Under the pieces are notes generated by a model. That model made no database searches and was not told the origin of the DNA. It saw only the letters and a program-made list of their open reading frames with translations. From JAHJDR01 sp964526915 (GTDB lineage: Bacteria > UBA10199 > JADGCS01), in assembly GCA_964526915.1 (NCBI GenBank), contig CAZGMS010000072.1, forward strand, positions 9,565-73,564: a stretch of 64,000 bases of DNA. Direction: 5' to 3'. Positions 44,183 to 53,170 of this stretch are shown piece by piece; position 1 is the stretch's first letter, and every line of letters starts with the position of its first letter. Position numbers and translations under genes: made by a program.

Positions 44183-44190
44183 GGACTCTG

Positions 44191-44931
44191 TTATTCCCTT
44201 TTGATGATGATGGCGTGTCCATTCAAATTATGAATGACCACGCGATCATTTTTTTGCATCTGCTCATTCACATACTGTGTGATCCCCGAGCATCCACTAA
44301 AACCAAAATCATCGTAAACGATCATGCCACCGGGAACCAATCTGTCCCAGATCCAATCTACAACCCCTTTTGCTGATTCGTACACATCAACATCTATGTG
44401 GCACAATCTAAATTTTTCATCTGCCACAAGAACTCCTGTCTGGTCCGGAAAAATTCCTTGAAGAACTTTTACATTGGCGTAGGAAGCCACCTTCTTTAAT
44501 AAACATGTCACTAGTTCCTTCGATGTATCTGCATGCTCGCCACCTTTGTATGTGGTGTCATGGACCCCCGCTTTGACCACACCGGAGAATGTATCACACA
44601 AATACACTTTTTCCCTGATGCCACAATCGGAGGCCCGTCTGGCCAAAAGAGCACCGGTCCCTCCACGCCACACACCAATCTCTATGATGCTTCCCCCACT
44701 CAATTTGGCACACTGGGCCACCAACGCGTACAATTCAAAACACCTATATTTGTCCACCAATGTGTGATCTTTGATCTGGCCATACAGTGTGATGAATTGT
44801 TGATCAGTATTCCAAGGGGCATAGGTAGCCTTGGGGATGATCGTTTCGTATTGGGCATCGCTGGTAGTCACAGTACGAAGCATTCGAAATCCAAAATGAT
44901 TTAGAATATTCTTAATGTGTGTTTTGAACAT
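44191..44931 (-). CDS. TylF/MycF-type macrocin O-methyltransferase family protein
   Basis: 246 residues. The SAM-binding motif reads SIIEIGVWRGGTGALLAR (about 81-98). RLCHIDVDVYESAKGVVDWIW with PGGMIVYDDFGFSGC is diagnostic for TylF-like sugar O-methyltransferases, where the Asp cluster binds Mg. They methylate hydroxyls of deoxysugars. VYLCDTFSGVVK is another signature. Located directly after asnB, it may O-methylate a sugar in this glycan. Nothing odd in length or composition. Confidence 0.85.
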   Translation of the reverse strand: MFKTHIKNILNHFGFRMLRTVTTSDAQYETIIPKATYAPWNTDQQFITLYGQIKDHTLVDKYRCFELYALVAQCAKLSGGSIIEIGVWRGGTGALLARRASDCGIREKVYLCDTFSGVVKAGVHDTTYKGGEHADTSKELVTCLLKKVASYANVKVLQGIFPDQTGVLVADEKFRLCHIDVDVYESAKGVVDWIWDRLVPGGMIVYDDFGFSGCSGITQYVNEQMQKNDRVVIHNLNGHAIIIKRE

Positions 44932-44935
44932 GTCA

Positions 44936-46822
44936 TTACTCGCTAACAGACCAGACCTTTTTCCACAAATAAAGAGAATACAAACGGCTTACCAAAGACC
45001 AATCCTTGATCTTGTTTTGCGTATATTTTTGATAATATGCATATATTTTTTTATGATTCAAAAAAGAAAACAAGCCATTCAGATGAATATCATTAAACAC
45101 ACTATCAAAATTCTCTTTCAAACCCGTTTTTTGCCACAGAATTTCTGGCAATTCAAAACCAGTTTTATCGCTTCTATTTAGAATACTCTCAGGCACCTTG
45201 CCTTGTGCTATGGTTCTCAATATTTTTTTGGAAACACCTTCATGAATTTTTTTGTCATCACCAAGGGAAAATGCTTTCTCCACCAGACGATAGTCCAAAA
45301 AAGGCAGGCGACTTTCCAAGGAAAATCGCATGGAGTTGCGATCTTCGTATCTCAAGTATTCTCTCAAGGCTGACACCACAAGGTTGTTCCATTGCTGATT
45401 CTTTAATCTGCTGGTATATTTTTTTTGCGTCTTGACACTCTCATAATTCGTAACAAAAATATCATGCTTGTTTTTTGGTCTATAAATATCTGACAAAATC
45501 TTCGTGAAGACATTCGCACAAGTACGCAGGCAAGATAGATTTCTTGTCGTGCAGTAGGCACGCAGTTCTCTCACAAAACTCCCAAACTTTAACCTCAAAA
45601 GCAAGTCTGACAAGTAGGTATAATGATATTCCGTATAGCCCGTAAAAATTTCATCAGCACCCTGTCCATTCAACAAGACTTTTACATGACTGTTCTTTTT
45701 AATGTATTCATAAATCAGATATTGGGAATAAACAGCCAGGCCTCTCCACGGCTCTTCATGCACATACACCAGTTCATTTAATTTTTCGATCAAACCTTCC
45801 GTTTGTGGATAAACAAAATGTTTTTCCAATTTGATGTTTCTTGTTTGAAACTCATCAATGTATTTTTTTTCACTAAAAGCCTCGTCGTCAAACACAACTG
45901 AAAATGTTTTAAATGCTCCAACATATTGTTCTGCATCAATCAGTCCCAAAATGGTGCTGGAATCAATGCCACCACTCAATAGTGAACCCACTTCCACATC
46001 TGACCGCAAACGCAATCGAATAGAATCTTTGAGAATGTTTTCTATTTCTAGTTGGGTGGCTTGAGGATGATCATGCATTTTCCAATAGCTGTAAGTTGTT
46101 AATCCTGCTCTTGAAAACTCACAATATGTGCCTGGCTCAATTTGCAAAACATCCCTAAACATCGTCTGCTGAGTGTGATCCGAATAGCTGTACCTCAAAT
46201 ACTGACACACCATCTCACGATTGACATATAGTTTATCGAAAAACGACGATATAAACTTGATTTCACTTCCAAAGATCAGATTATCATCAACAAAGGAATA
46301 ATAAAGCGGCTTTATTCCAAATCTATCACGCGTAAGTGTGAGTTGATCTTTTTGGCTATCGTAAATAGCGGCCGCCCACATCCCGTTGAACCTGCAAAAA
46401 GCCTCCGTACCCCAACAATGAAAGGCCTTCAGGAACACCTCTGAATCAGCACTGGTGGTGAAACAATAACCTTGGGATTTAAGCACTTCCCTGATTTCAA
46501 TGTAGTTATATATCTCTCCATTATACACAAGACACAACCCTTCATAGCGATAAGGTTGGTGCCCCAAAGGAGTCAGATCAATGATACTCAGCCTCCTGTG
46601 TCCCATAATGAGTCCGGACTTGTCTTTGTTAACAATGTGTTCATAACCAGCAAGTTCTTTGACGGTATCATCCCCTCTTAAGGCCTCAATAGTCTTATCA
46701 TAGTTTTGATAAACAAATCCTTCATCATCAGGTCCCCTGTGTTTTAGTTTTAGGTGTGCCTGATAGAACCGTTTGGGATCAACTGTATTTTGATATGAAA
46801 AAAAACCAGATACGCCACACAT
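44936..46822 (-). CDS. asnB: asparagine synthase-type glutamine amidotransferase
   Basis: 628 residues, the AsnB size. Cys2 is the glutaminase nucleophile (MCGVSGFFS). HRGPDDEG (28-35) and LVYNGEIYNY (98-107) complete the class II amidotransferase domain. The PP-loop ATPase motif SGGIDSS is at 283-289 and LNGQGADEIFTGY follows. In surface-glycan loci such proteins amidate uronic acids or make an amide on a sugar substituent rather than free asparagine. Wbp/Wbm-type loci have comparable genes. The neighbouring methyltransferases and ATP-grasp gene support a modification role. The substrate is inferred from context only. Confidence 0.92.
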   Translation of the reverse strand: MCGVSGFFSYQNTVDPKRFYQAHLKLKHRGPDDEGFVYQNYDKTIEALRGDDTVKELAGYEHIVNKDKSGLIMGHRRLSIIDLTPLGHQPYRYEGLCLVYNGEIYNYIEIREVLKSQGYCFTTSADSEVFLKAFHCWGTEAFCRFNGMWAAAIYDSQKDQLTLTRDRFGIKPLYYSFVDDNLIFGSEIKFISSFFDKLYVNREMVCQYLRYSYSDHTQQTMFRDVLQIEPGTYCEFSRAGLTTYSYWKMHDHPQATQLEIENILKDSIRLRLRSDVEVGSLLSGGIDSSTILGLIDAEQYVGAFKTFSVVFDDEAFSEKKYIDEFQTRNIKLEKHFVYPQTEGLIEKLNELVYVHEEPWRGLAVYSQYLIYEYIKKNSHVKVLLNGQGADEIFTGYTEYHYTYLSDLLLRLKFGSFVRELRAYCTTRNLSCLRTCANVFTKILSDIYRPKNKHDIFVTNYESVKTQKKYTSRLKNQQWNNLVVSALREYLRYEDRNSMRFSLESRLPFLDYRLVEKAFSLGDDKKIHEGVSKKILRTIAQGKVPESILNRSDKTGFELPEILWQKTGLKENFDSVFNDIHLNGLFSFLNHKKIYAYYQKYTQNKIKDWSLVSRLYSLYLWKKVWSVSE

Positions 46823-46890
46823 AAATATTAACCGTCATTCCTTACCATAATGCATGTCATCGAAGAATTACTGTGCCGTTGTTACGCATC

Positions 46891-48201
46891 TTAGGCACAA
46901 AACAGACCCAGATTCACCATAAATATCAATAAGTACACAGAAAATACTGTCACTCTGTACCTACAACTCATATATTGTGCTGCTACGGATTGCATGATTA
47001 ACGAATAAATAAAAAGTCCTGCGAAGCTTGCAAAGGCGGATCCAACAACACCATAGGGGAGTATCAAATACCAATTTAATAAAGCATTAACCCCAAAGGA
47101 AACAAAAGCTATCACAGGATAAATCCAAACTCTCTTATGATAACCCAATACAAGAGCAGGAATTTTATAAAAACCGCCCATCATAAATCCAGCCATAACA
47201 AATGGCATCACTGTTGCAGATTCAGAATATTTTTCATTTGAAATAAGTGCGACCAAAACAGGACTTAAAAATGAAACAATAATTGTTATGACAATGAGCC
47301 CTGCATAATACAAGTAAGAAAATTTTTCTAATTCTGCCTTGGCTTTTACATAATCACTGATCATGTCATTAAATACTTTTGGCAACATGGCCTGCGATAC
47401 TGACTCATACACAATGGATAGACCTCTGCCGAGCATATATCCCAATGTGTAAATACCAACCGCTGTATTGCCGATGTAATGTTTCAGAAAAATTCTATCA
47501 AGGTACAGGAATGCAATGCCCTGTGTCATAGAAATCATCCCAGGCAACGACAACAAAAAAGTTTCCTTTGCCATCAACCTGTTAAAAACCAATCTTATTT
47601 TAAATAAATTATTTTTTGCAAACTCTTTTAACAAAGAATAAATATTTACACCGTAACCAATGCCCTGCCCGCTTATTCTGCCAAGGATACCTAAATTGAA
47701 TACTGATATTAAAATAAATGATGTCGCATGATTAACAAGCGTTTGAAATATTGAATGCTTAAGAACAGATGTGGACTTGTGTTCATTGTATAAAATTCTT
47801 GTAAAAAATGAAACATACACTGAGGCAATGCCAGTACCCAATGTCACCATATAAATTGTACGGGTTTTTATGGCTATCCAATCAGAGATCAAGGGCATAA
47901 AAATCAATCCAATTATCAGTACCAATGCTGCTTGAAATGTGAGAAACCATAAAATCGTACTTAAATATTCATCGCGATGCGTTTTTCTATAGTCAAAATA
48001 AAATCGGGTAGCACTGCTATCAAGATTCAACGATGCCAAGGTCTTGATGTACTCAAACATAACCAGGTACATCGCCAACACACCATAGTCGGCTGGTGTG
48101 AAAACGAACGTATAATATTTTGTCATGAGCACCGTGGCAACCGCCGCAATGAGTGATCCTGTAAAAAATTTTGGTGCGTGTTGAAAAACAACTTTGAACA
48201 T
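46891..48201 (-). CDS. second polysaccharide flippase (MOP superfamily)
   Basis: 436 residues, about twelve hydrophobic segments. FVFTPADYGVLAMYLVMFEYIKTLASL near the N-terminus and GRGLSIVYESVSQAMLPKVFNDM in the middle are typical of the oligosaccharide flippase subgroup, which is distinct from the WzxC-like gene near 10 kb. The presence of a second flippase suggests a second glycan chain or a separately exported lipid-linked unit. Flanking gaps of about 68 and 170 bases are larger than usual here. No dedicated polymerase gene lies beside it, so it may use the Wzy elsewhere or move single units. Confidence 0.83.
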   Translation of the reverse strand: MFKVVFQHAPKFFTGSLIAAVATVLMTKYYTFVFTPADYGVLAMYLVMFEYIKTLASLNLDSSATRFYFDYRKTHRDEYLSTILWFLTFQAALVLIIGLIFMPLISDWIAIKTRTIYMVTLGTGIASVYVSFFTRILYNEHKSTSVLKHSIFQTLVNHATSFILISVFNLGILGRISGQGIGYGVNIYSLLKEFAKNNLFKIRLVFNRLMAKETFLLSLPGMISMTQGIAFLYLDRIFLKHYIGNTAVGIYTLGYMLGRGLSIVYESVSQAMLPKVFNDMISDYVKAKAELEKFSYLYYAGLIVITIIVSFLSPVLVALISNEKYSESATVMPFVMAGFMMGGFYKIPALVLGYHKRVWIYPVIAFVSFGVNALLNWYLILPYGVVGSAFASFAGLFIYSLIMQSVAAQYMSCRYRVTVFSVYLLIFMVNLGLFCA

Positions 48202-48371
48202 TATTATTCTGAGATACCTTTATAGAATATCTTCGTGTCTTATTCCATCATAGACATATCCCTGATCGTCAATACTTAGAAATCCAAAATCCCAACATTC
48301 ACTTCCTATAAATTTAAGAAATCATTTAAAAACCTTGTCTTTACCCTCTAAAATTTTTCACTAATAACTTT
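48202..48371. other. AT-rich gap upstream of second flippase
   Basis: 170 bases with no open frame. On the minus strand TTGACG (48272-48267) is followed by TATGAT, but the spacing is only 14 bases, short for a sigma-70 promoter. No terminator-like hairpin was recognised. A weak promoter for the flippase gene remains possible. Confidence 0.25.
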
Positions 48372-49451
48372 TTACTTGAAAGCCGTCGCTCGCACACCTC
48401 CAACACCCCAGGTTCTTATTGAACTAAATGCTGCTTCACTGGCCCATAATTCAATTTGTTGATGATTTGCCCCATTAACATATTGAGGCGTTATACAATC
48501 AAACGTATTGATAATGACATACTTCATCAGCAATTTCTTGTCGTGTGTACTTTCCCATAATTTACCATGGGGGTAATCGCCAGCGTAGCCTTCCCTTGCA
48601 TTAAAAAAGATATTCCTAGGATCAATTGGCTCAGTTGTTTTTCGTATTACTTTTGCCATAAAAGGCATTTTGAATTTGTAGAAAACCTTTTGTAAGCCAT
48701 ATTTCAAAGGAATAAAAACAGGTACAAACCAATTAATAAGTTTCCAGGATGTCTGTGGATGAATCCTTTGAATAATCGGCAGAAACCAAGGTTTATAAAC
48801 AGCAGCATAGGAGGTAAAAGCAATTTCACCATTCTTTTTGAGAAGTCGATACATTGTTTTCAAGGTATCCACGGGACTTGGCGTGTGCTGCAACACCTGA
48901 AAAAGCCAAATCTTATCAAAAATTCCATTTTCGAAGATGGGTTTATTGATATCCCCCTGAACCACGTCAATGTTGGGCATCGTCAAAATATCTTCTGAGA
49001 AGGTATCGATTGCATTCGACATGTCTATTGATACCAAATGTGCCCCTGTCTTGATCAAATGCTCTGTACAACACCCTGTTCCTGGTCCCACTTCAAGAAT
49101 CAACTGCCCTCGCAAATCTTTTGGCCATTCAAAACCAAAAGGACTATATCCATCTCTACCCTGCCCGTCTTGGCTGTACTTGCCATGTATAACATCATGG
49201 TAAAACGGAATGCCTGTATAACTGTCTAAAACAACTTGGCCTGTTTCCCGCCACAATTTTCCCCAGGAGTCAGAGTAATTGTAACCATCGATAAGCCTCG
49301 GGATATAATTGACAACGCGATACTCTGCCAAGCACAATGAGCAAAAAAGAATCGCAGAATATATTTCATCCTTTTTTTCGACACGTTCTTTGACGTTAAA
49401 ATGACTGCCACACTTTGGACAGTGGATAAGATCGAGAACTCTTTCTTTCAT
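48372..49451 (-). CDS. SAM methyltransferase with N-terminal zinc-ribbon (Trm112-like)
   Basis: 359 residues. The N-terminus has two Cys pairs (CPKCGS and LFCSLCLAEY), a small zinc-ribbon of the Trm112p/YcaR type. The methyltransferase core follows, with LILEVGPGTGCCTEHLIKTG (about 117-136) as motif I, IDMSNAI and KIWLFQVLQHTPSP. The last third is basic and partly hydrophobic (FIPLKYGLQKVF). Methyltransferases of this layout occur in glycan loci and probably modify sugars. The start has GGGAGAG 3-4 bases ahead of the ATG. Substrate unknown. Confidence 0.8.
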   Translation of the reverse strand: MKERVLDLIHCPKCGSHFNVKERVEKKDEIYSAILFCSLCLAEYRVVNYIPRLIDGYNYSDSWGKLWRETGQVVLDSYTGIPFYHDVIHGKYSQDGQGRDGYSPFGFEWPKDLRGQLILEVGPGTGCCTEHLIKTGAHLVSIDMSNAIDTFSEDILTMPNIDVVQGDINKPIFENGIFDKIWLFQVLQHTPSPVDTLKTMYRLLKKNGEIAFTSYAAVYKPWFLPIIQRIHPQTSWKLINWFVPVFIPLKYGLQKVFYKFKMPFMAKVIRKTTEPIDPRNIFFNAREGYAGDYPHGKLWESTHDKKLLMKYVIINTFDCITPQYVNGANHQQIELWASEAAFSSIRTWGVGGVRATAFK

Positions 49452-49690
49452 AAACTCTCCCTACAATATTACATACATTTGTTTCGGTTGACTTATTAAA
49501 AAAACACGAGCGTCGACACACAACTATGAAATCACTTCGTCATTCTAAAGAAATTTCGCAAGACCCTCGTTTCTCATAATATGAGAATTGTACTGGAATA
49601 TTTCTGGGTGCTCCATAGAAAACATCATTTTTTGTTAATTTTTTATGAGACAACGTCACCCTGTTTAGAAGTTGTTTCTGTAACAATTAT
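49452..49690. other. largest intergenic gap, with a short palindrome
   Basis: 239 bases without an open frame, the largest gap in the window. A 17-base palindrome TTCTCATAATATGAGAA spans 49571-49587 (7-base arms, 3-base loop). It is not followed by a T-run on either strand, so it is more like a protein-binding site than a terminator. On the minus strand TAATAT (49471-49466) is a possible -10 near the next gene, but it lacks a good -35. Confidence 0.35.
49571..49587. repeat. 17-base perfect palindrome
   Basis: Seven-base inverted arms TTCTCAT / ATGAGAA separated by AAT. It lies in the middle of the largest gap, upstream of the zinc-ribbon methyltransferase gene. It could be an operator, but nothing in the sequence names a regulator and a chance origin is possible. 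Confidence 0.3.
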
Positions 49691-50962
49691 TTAATGCAAT
49701 TCATCTCTATAGTATTGGTCCAAAGTTTTTTGATATTCAATATACTGTCGGGTAAAAGCTTCGGGCTGATAATGGTCCCTCATTTGCGAACAACGCTTAT
49801 TGTGCGAAAAAAAAGAAAAATGGTAAAAAAATCGGTTCACAAGCCCTCTGAAAAACAAATTCAGTGATACGCCGCATTGCACAGATTTTTTTTCATCAAG
49901 ATGCCGACTTATGTGTTCAGCAATAATTTTTGATGGGCTTTGATTTTGATTTCCAAAACAGGCTGTAATCAGCCTTTCTCTTTGCTCTCTCTTGGCTTCG
50001 AATTCTTTGATTGTTTTTGAAACAAACAACTCATCTAAATAATCCAGCAGTTGTTTGTTTGTTTGTGCAGAAATGGAAGACTCCCAAATTTCAACATATT
50101 CAGGATGATCCTGACATAGATGAATGGTTGTCTTGCCCTCCAACCACGCATCAACAGCCATTGTGGATTCATAAACCAAAACAACATCTGCTAAGGCAAT
50201 CAATTGATAAACGGGCATCTCATCATGAAGAATCAGCACATTATTGTATTGATCAAAATGATGAGAAATCTCCGTCTTTTCCTCATTTTCAGTAGCCGGA
50301 TGGTATTTAAGAATCAAAAGTTTGTTGGGATACTGTTTTGCAACGGACTGCAAATAGTGTATGGTGGTTTCTTTTTGTTTGAGCAGGGCATCTCCCCGTA
50401 CCCCTTGTTCATGTTGTCGTGCAACAATATCAAATGACCAACCTACATAAAAAATGATTCCATCGTATTGATCTCCAAGCAATTTACTACGATCAAACAA
50501 AACATTTTTAAAAATGTGGTATTTTTCGTGACCAGCACTACCCGAAACGCTCAGGATGTCCTTCAGATAAGGAAACCGTTCCAAAGACCAGCGATACGAA
50601 TCTTCATTCCATAGAAACCATTTGTCCACCGTAGGCTTTCGTTCACGATTATTACCCCAAAGATACAAGTCAGTTAACTCTTTGCGAAATACTCCTTCTG
50701 CATGCAAGGCCACAGCATAAATACCGCGCTGTTGCGCATATTTTGTTACTTTGTAAATTGCATAGGCACCCGTACAACAATTTGTTAGCAATACTTTCGG
50801 TTTCAACAAATCAATCGCTGTGTAATCAAAAATACTCCGCACTTCTACATGCAACTTGAATTTTTGACGTAACAAATAGATGGTAGGAATCAGGGCTTGT
50901 ACATCACGCCCGACCATCCCCCAGATCATCACCAACACATCACATTTGTTGATTTTTGCCAT
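49691..50962 (-). CDS. surface carbohydrate biosynthesis protein (GT-B-like, capsule-type)
   Basis: 423 residues of a GT-B-like protein. RDVQALIPTIYLLRQKFKLHVE, VLLTNCCTGAYAIYKVTKYAQQRGI and ALHAEGVFR in the N-terminal half, and ILKYHPATENE, LALADVVLVYESTMAVDAWLEGK-like sequence (LADVVLVYESTMAVDAWLEG) in the C-terminal half, recall the group annotated as surface carbohydrate biosynthesis proteins and CDP-glycerol/Kdo-type transferases. It may transfer an unusual phosphate-linked or ulosonic sugar. It precedes the zinc-ribbon methyltransferase in transcription and follows a DegT-type gene closely, so the two may build and transfer the same sugar. The exact family is a tentative call. Confidence 0.65.
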   Translation of the reverse strand: MAKINKCDVLVMIWGMVGRDVQALIPTIYLLRQKFKLHVEVRSIFDYTAIDLLKPKVLLTNCCTGAYAIYKVTKYAQQRGIYAVALHAEGVFRKELTDLYLWGNNRERKPTVDKWFLWNEDSYRWSLERFPYLKDILSVSGSAGHEKYHIFKNVLFDRSKLLGDQYDGIIFYVGWSFDIVARQHEQGVRGDALLKQKETTIHYLQSVAKQYPNKLLILKYHPATENEEKTEISHHFDQYNNVLILHDEMPVYQLIALADVVLVYESTMAVDAWLEGKTTIHLCQDHPEYVEIWESSISAQTNKQLLDYLDELFVSKTIKEFEAKREQRERLITACFGNQNQSPSKIIAEHISRHLDEKKSVQCGVSLNLFFRGLVNRFFYHFSFFSHNKRCSQMRDHYQPEAFTRQYIEYQKTLDQYYRDELH

Positions 50963-50980
50963 CCGCTTTATACAAAACGA

Positions 50981-52237
50981 TCACTTAGAATAGAAATGAG
51001 AAACCTTGAATAAGGCCTCTGCAATATCAGCAATGTCCTTTTCAGAATAGTTTTCGTGAATATTTAAATTGAAATGCGTATCAGTCACTTGTGTAATGTT
51101 ATCAAATTTGAATACTGGTTGACGCTCACCATGATAATCTTTACACTGCCAAGGAAAACCACTTTTCCCAAACACACTTTGATTTTTGAACCATGGATTT
51201 TCGCACGGAACATACCGATAAGTTTCTGTTACCGGCAACCCTTCGGCCTTGAGTGCCAAAGCAAATTCTTTTTTGGAACCATTTAGATTCTCAATGGGGA
51301 CTTTCATGCGAAAAAACCAGAAGCTGGGTTCTACATCAACTTCAAATTGTCCAAAACACACAGAACCACAGCCTTGAAGTCTTTTATTAAGAGAATCTGC
51401 AAGCTGGCGTCTTTGCATGATGTGATAACTAAGTTTTTCCAGTTGAACAAACCCAATCGACGCCGGCAATTCACTTAAATTACAATTCAGACCAGCAACA
51501 GCATTGTGAACACCATCAATTTTACCTGTCTGATTAAAGGGTTTACCACGATCTGCAAATCGTTTTACTTTCCAATACAGTTCTTCATCTTTTGTATAGA
51601 CGACCCCGCCCTGCCCCCCTGTGCAATGAAGCTTTGAAAACATTGTAGAAAATATTGCAATATCACCAAACGTCCCAACCTTTTGCCCTTGATACAAAGC
51701 ACCATGAGATTGTGAACAATCTTCAATAACGTATAATCCATGTTTGTTAGCCACAGCCATCACAGGCTCCATATTCACTGGTTCACCACCAATGTGTGCA
51801 ACAATAATAGCCTTTACCCGCGGTGTGATCACACGCTCAATTTCTTCTGCGCACGTATTGTACGAATAAGTTGTGCTGTCTGCCATGATGGGGACACATC
51901 CTGCAAATAACACTGGCATCACTCCACCAGCATCAGTGATGGGTGGAACAATCACTTCGGATAACGCATCAAGTTCCAACGCTCCCAAAGCAACAAACAA
52001 CGCATTTGTCCCTGAATTTACCCCATCGGCAAAGCCTCCACCCATCCACTCTGCAAAGGCTTTCTCGTAACGTTGCTCCCATTTCCCATTATAGCCAAAT
52101 GCATCGCCCGATGTGATGGCTTCATCCAACACCTTAAGAACGACTTGTTTTTCCTTTTCAGTCATCAGATTCCTTTTGGGGAACGGCATTTTGCGGACAG
52201 GCTCACCACCATGAACAGCTAGTTTCATAATACTCAT
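50981..52237 (-). CDS. DegT/DnrJ/EryC1 PLP aminotransferase (AHBA-synthase/StsC-like branch)
   Basis: 418 residues. The LAVHGGEPVR start is typical of the StsC/AHBA-synthase-like branch, which aminates cyclitols and keto-sugars. NSGTNALFVAL lies at the cofactor loop, IEDCSQSHGALYQGQ gives the conserved Asp, and the Schiff-base lysine is K202 in STMFSKLHCTGGQGG. ATGA overlap with the preceding radical-SAM gene argues for joint function, perhaps amination of a ketone produced by radical oxidation. Substrate unknown. Confidence 0.87.
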   Translation of the reverse strand: MSIMKLAVHGGEPVRKMPFPKRNLMTEKEKQVVLKVLDEAITSGDAFGYNGKWEQRYEKAFAEWMGGGFADGVNSGTNALFVALGALELDALSEVIVPPITDAGGVMPVLFAGCVPIMADSTTYSYNTCAEEIERVITPRVKAIIVAHIGGEPVNMEPVMAVANKHGLYVIEDCSQSHGALYQGQKVGTFGDIAIFSTMFSKLHCTGGQGGVVYTKDEELYWKVKRFADRGKPFNQTGKIDGVHNAVAGLNCNLSELPASIGFVQLEKLSYHIMQRRQLADSLNKRLQGCGSVCFGQFEVDVEPSFWFFRMKVPIENLNGSKKEFALALKAEGLPVTETYRYVPCENPWFKNQSVFGKSGFPWQCKDYHGERQPVFKFDNITQVTDTHFNLNIHENYSEKDIADIAEALFKVSHFYSK

Positions 52238-53169
52238 ATTGATTTCTTTGAGTTGAAGTTATGTAGAACACTTTTTATTTTCCAAAAAAATGGTACTTTT
52301 GGAAGGTTGCCATACCCAACATAATCACATACCCGACATAAATCGCTACAATTTCGATTTTGTCGAGACAGTTCTCTTCTCATTTTTTGAAACTTTGTCC
52401 CAAACCAGACTTCAAACAATGAAGCCTTGTTAAGATCTCCCATTTCATTCATATTATAAAAGTCATTGATACAAGAACAAACCATTCCGCTAGGTTTAAT
52501 ATACATTATCTCATACACTTGATCACAGGGTGCTTGGCAGACCTCTTTATAAAATTGCTTTACATTCCCAGCGCGACTCGTCCACGTTTCCTGATAGGTT
52601 CTATTGATATGTGTAATTTTCTTTACCAAACTATCATCCAATTGGGATAACATATTCAAGTTTCGCTCACAGGCCTTGTCATCATATGAATTTAAATATA
52701 TATGATTCAAACCATCATGAAACAACTGAGAAACTCTGTGTGTTGTTAATAAATCACCATTTGTTGTAATAAATATCCAAGCCCTGGGAAGTTTTTTTCG
52801 GGCATATTTTAAAAATTCATTAAATCGTTTATCGGTTAATGGCTCATTAATCTCATATAAGCTCAAAATCCCCGAATATGAAATTGAAGCCAATTCATTA
52901 ATAATACGTTTAAATAACTTCTCATTGATATTCTGCTTGACTGGCGACCTTTCCAGCCCATAATGACAAAAAGAACACTTTCGTGTGCACATATAATTGG
53001 TCTGAATTTTAATGTGCTTAAAAAGATCTTTGTCGGCTAATCCTTGTTTGCGCCTAAAAGACTGATAGGGATTCCGAATATTCCTAATATACCAATCTCT
53101 CAAAAAGACTTTCGTCCTGATACGTAAAGGAATATTATTTTTCCAATCATCACTCATAATAAGAAACAT
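52234..53169 (-). CDS. radical-SAM/SPASM-like protein
   Basis: 311 residues. The [4Fe-4S] triad is C61, C65, C68 in YMCTRKCSFCHYG. ILSLYEINEPLTDKRF holds the SAM-contact glycine-rich region (N-E-P variant of GGEP), and FITTNGDLLT follows. Late cysteines in CQAPCDQ, VCSCINDF and CSDLCRVCDY suggest auxiliary cluster binding in a SPASM/twitch-like domain. Such enzymes carry out dehydrogenation, epimerisation or similar radical reactions on peptides or sugars. The gene directly couples (ATGA) to a PLP aminotransferase gene. Confidence 0.87.
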   Translation of the reverse strand: MFLIMSDDWKNNIPLRIRTKVFLRDWYIRNIRNPYQSFRRKQGLADKDLFKHIKIQTNYMCTRKCSFCHYGLERSPVKQNINEKLFKRIINELASISYSGILSLYEINEPLTDKRFNEFLKYARKKLPRAWIFITTNGDLLTTHRVSQLFHDGLNHIYLNSYDDKACERNLNMLSQLDDSLVKKITHINRTYQETWTSRAGNVKQFYKEVCQAPCDQVYEIMYIKPSGMVCSCINDFYNMNEMGDLNKASLFEVWFGTKFQKMRRELSRQNRNCSDLCRVCDYVGYGNLPKVPFFWKIKSVLHNFNSKKSI

Positions 53170-53170
53170 T

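Noticed and set aside
44936..46822. Free asparagine synthesis as the role of the AsnB-type protein
   Set aside because: Not excluded, but the position among methyltransferases and ligases of a glycan locus favours amidation of a sugar acid.
48247..48272. Sigma-70 promoter TTGACG...TATGAT for the second flippase
   Set aside because: The spacing of 14 bases is too short to be credible.
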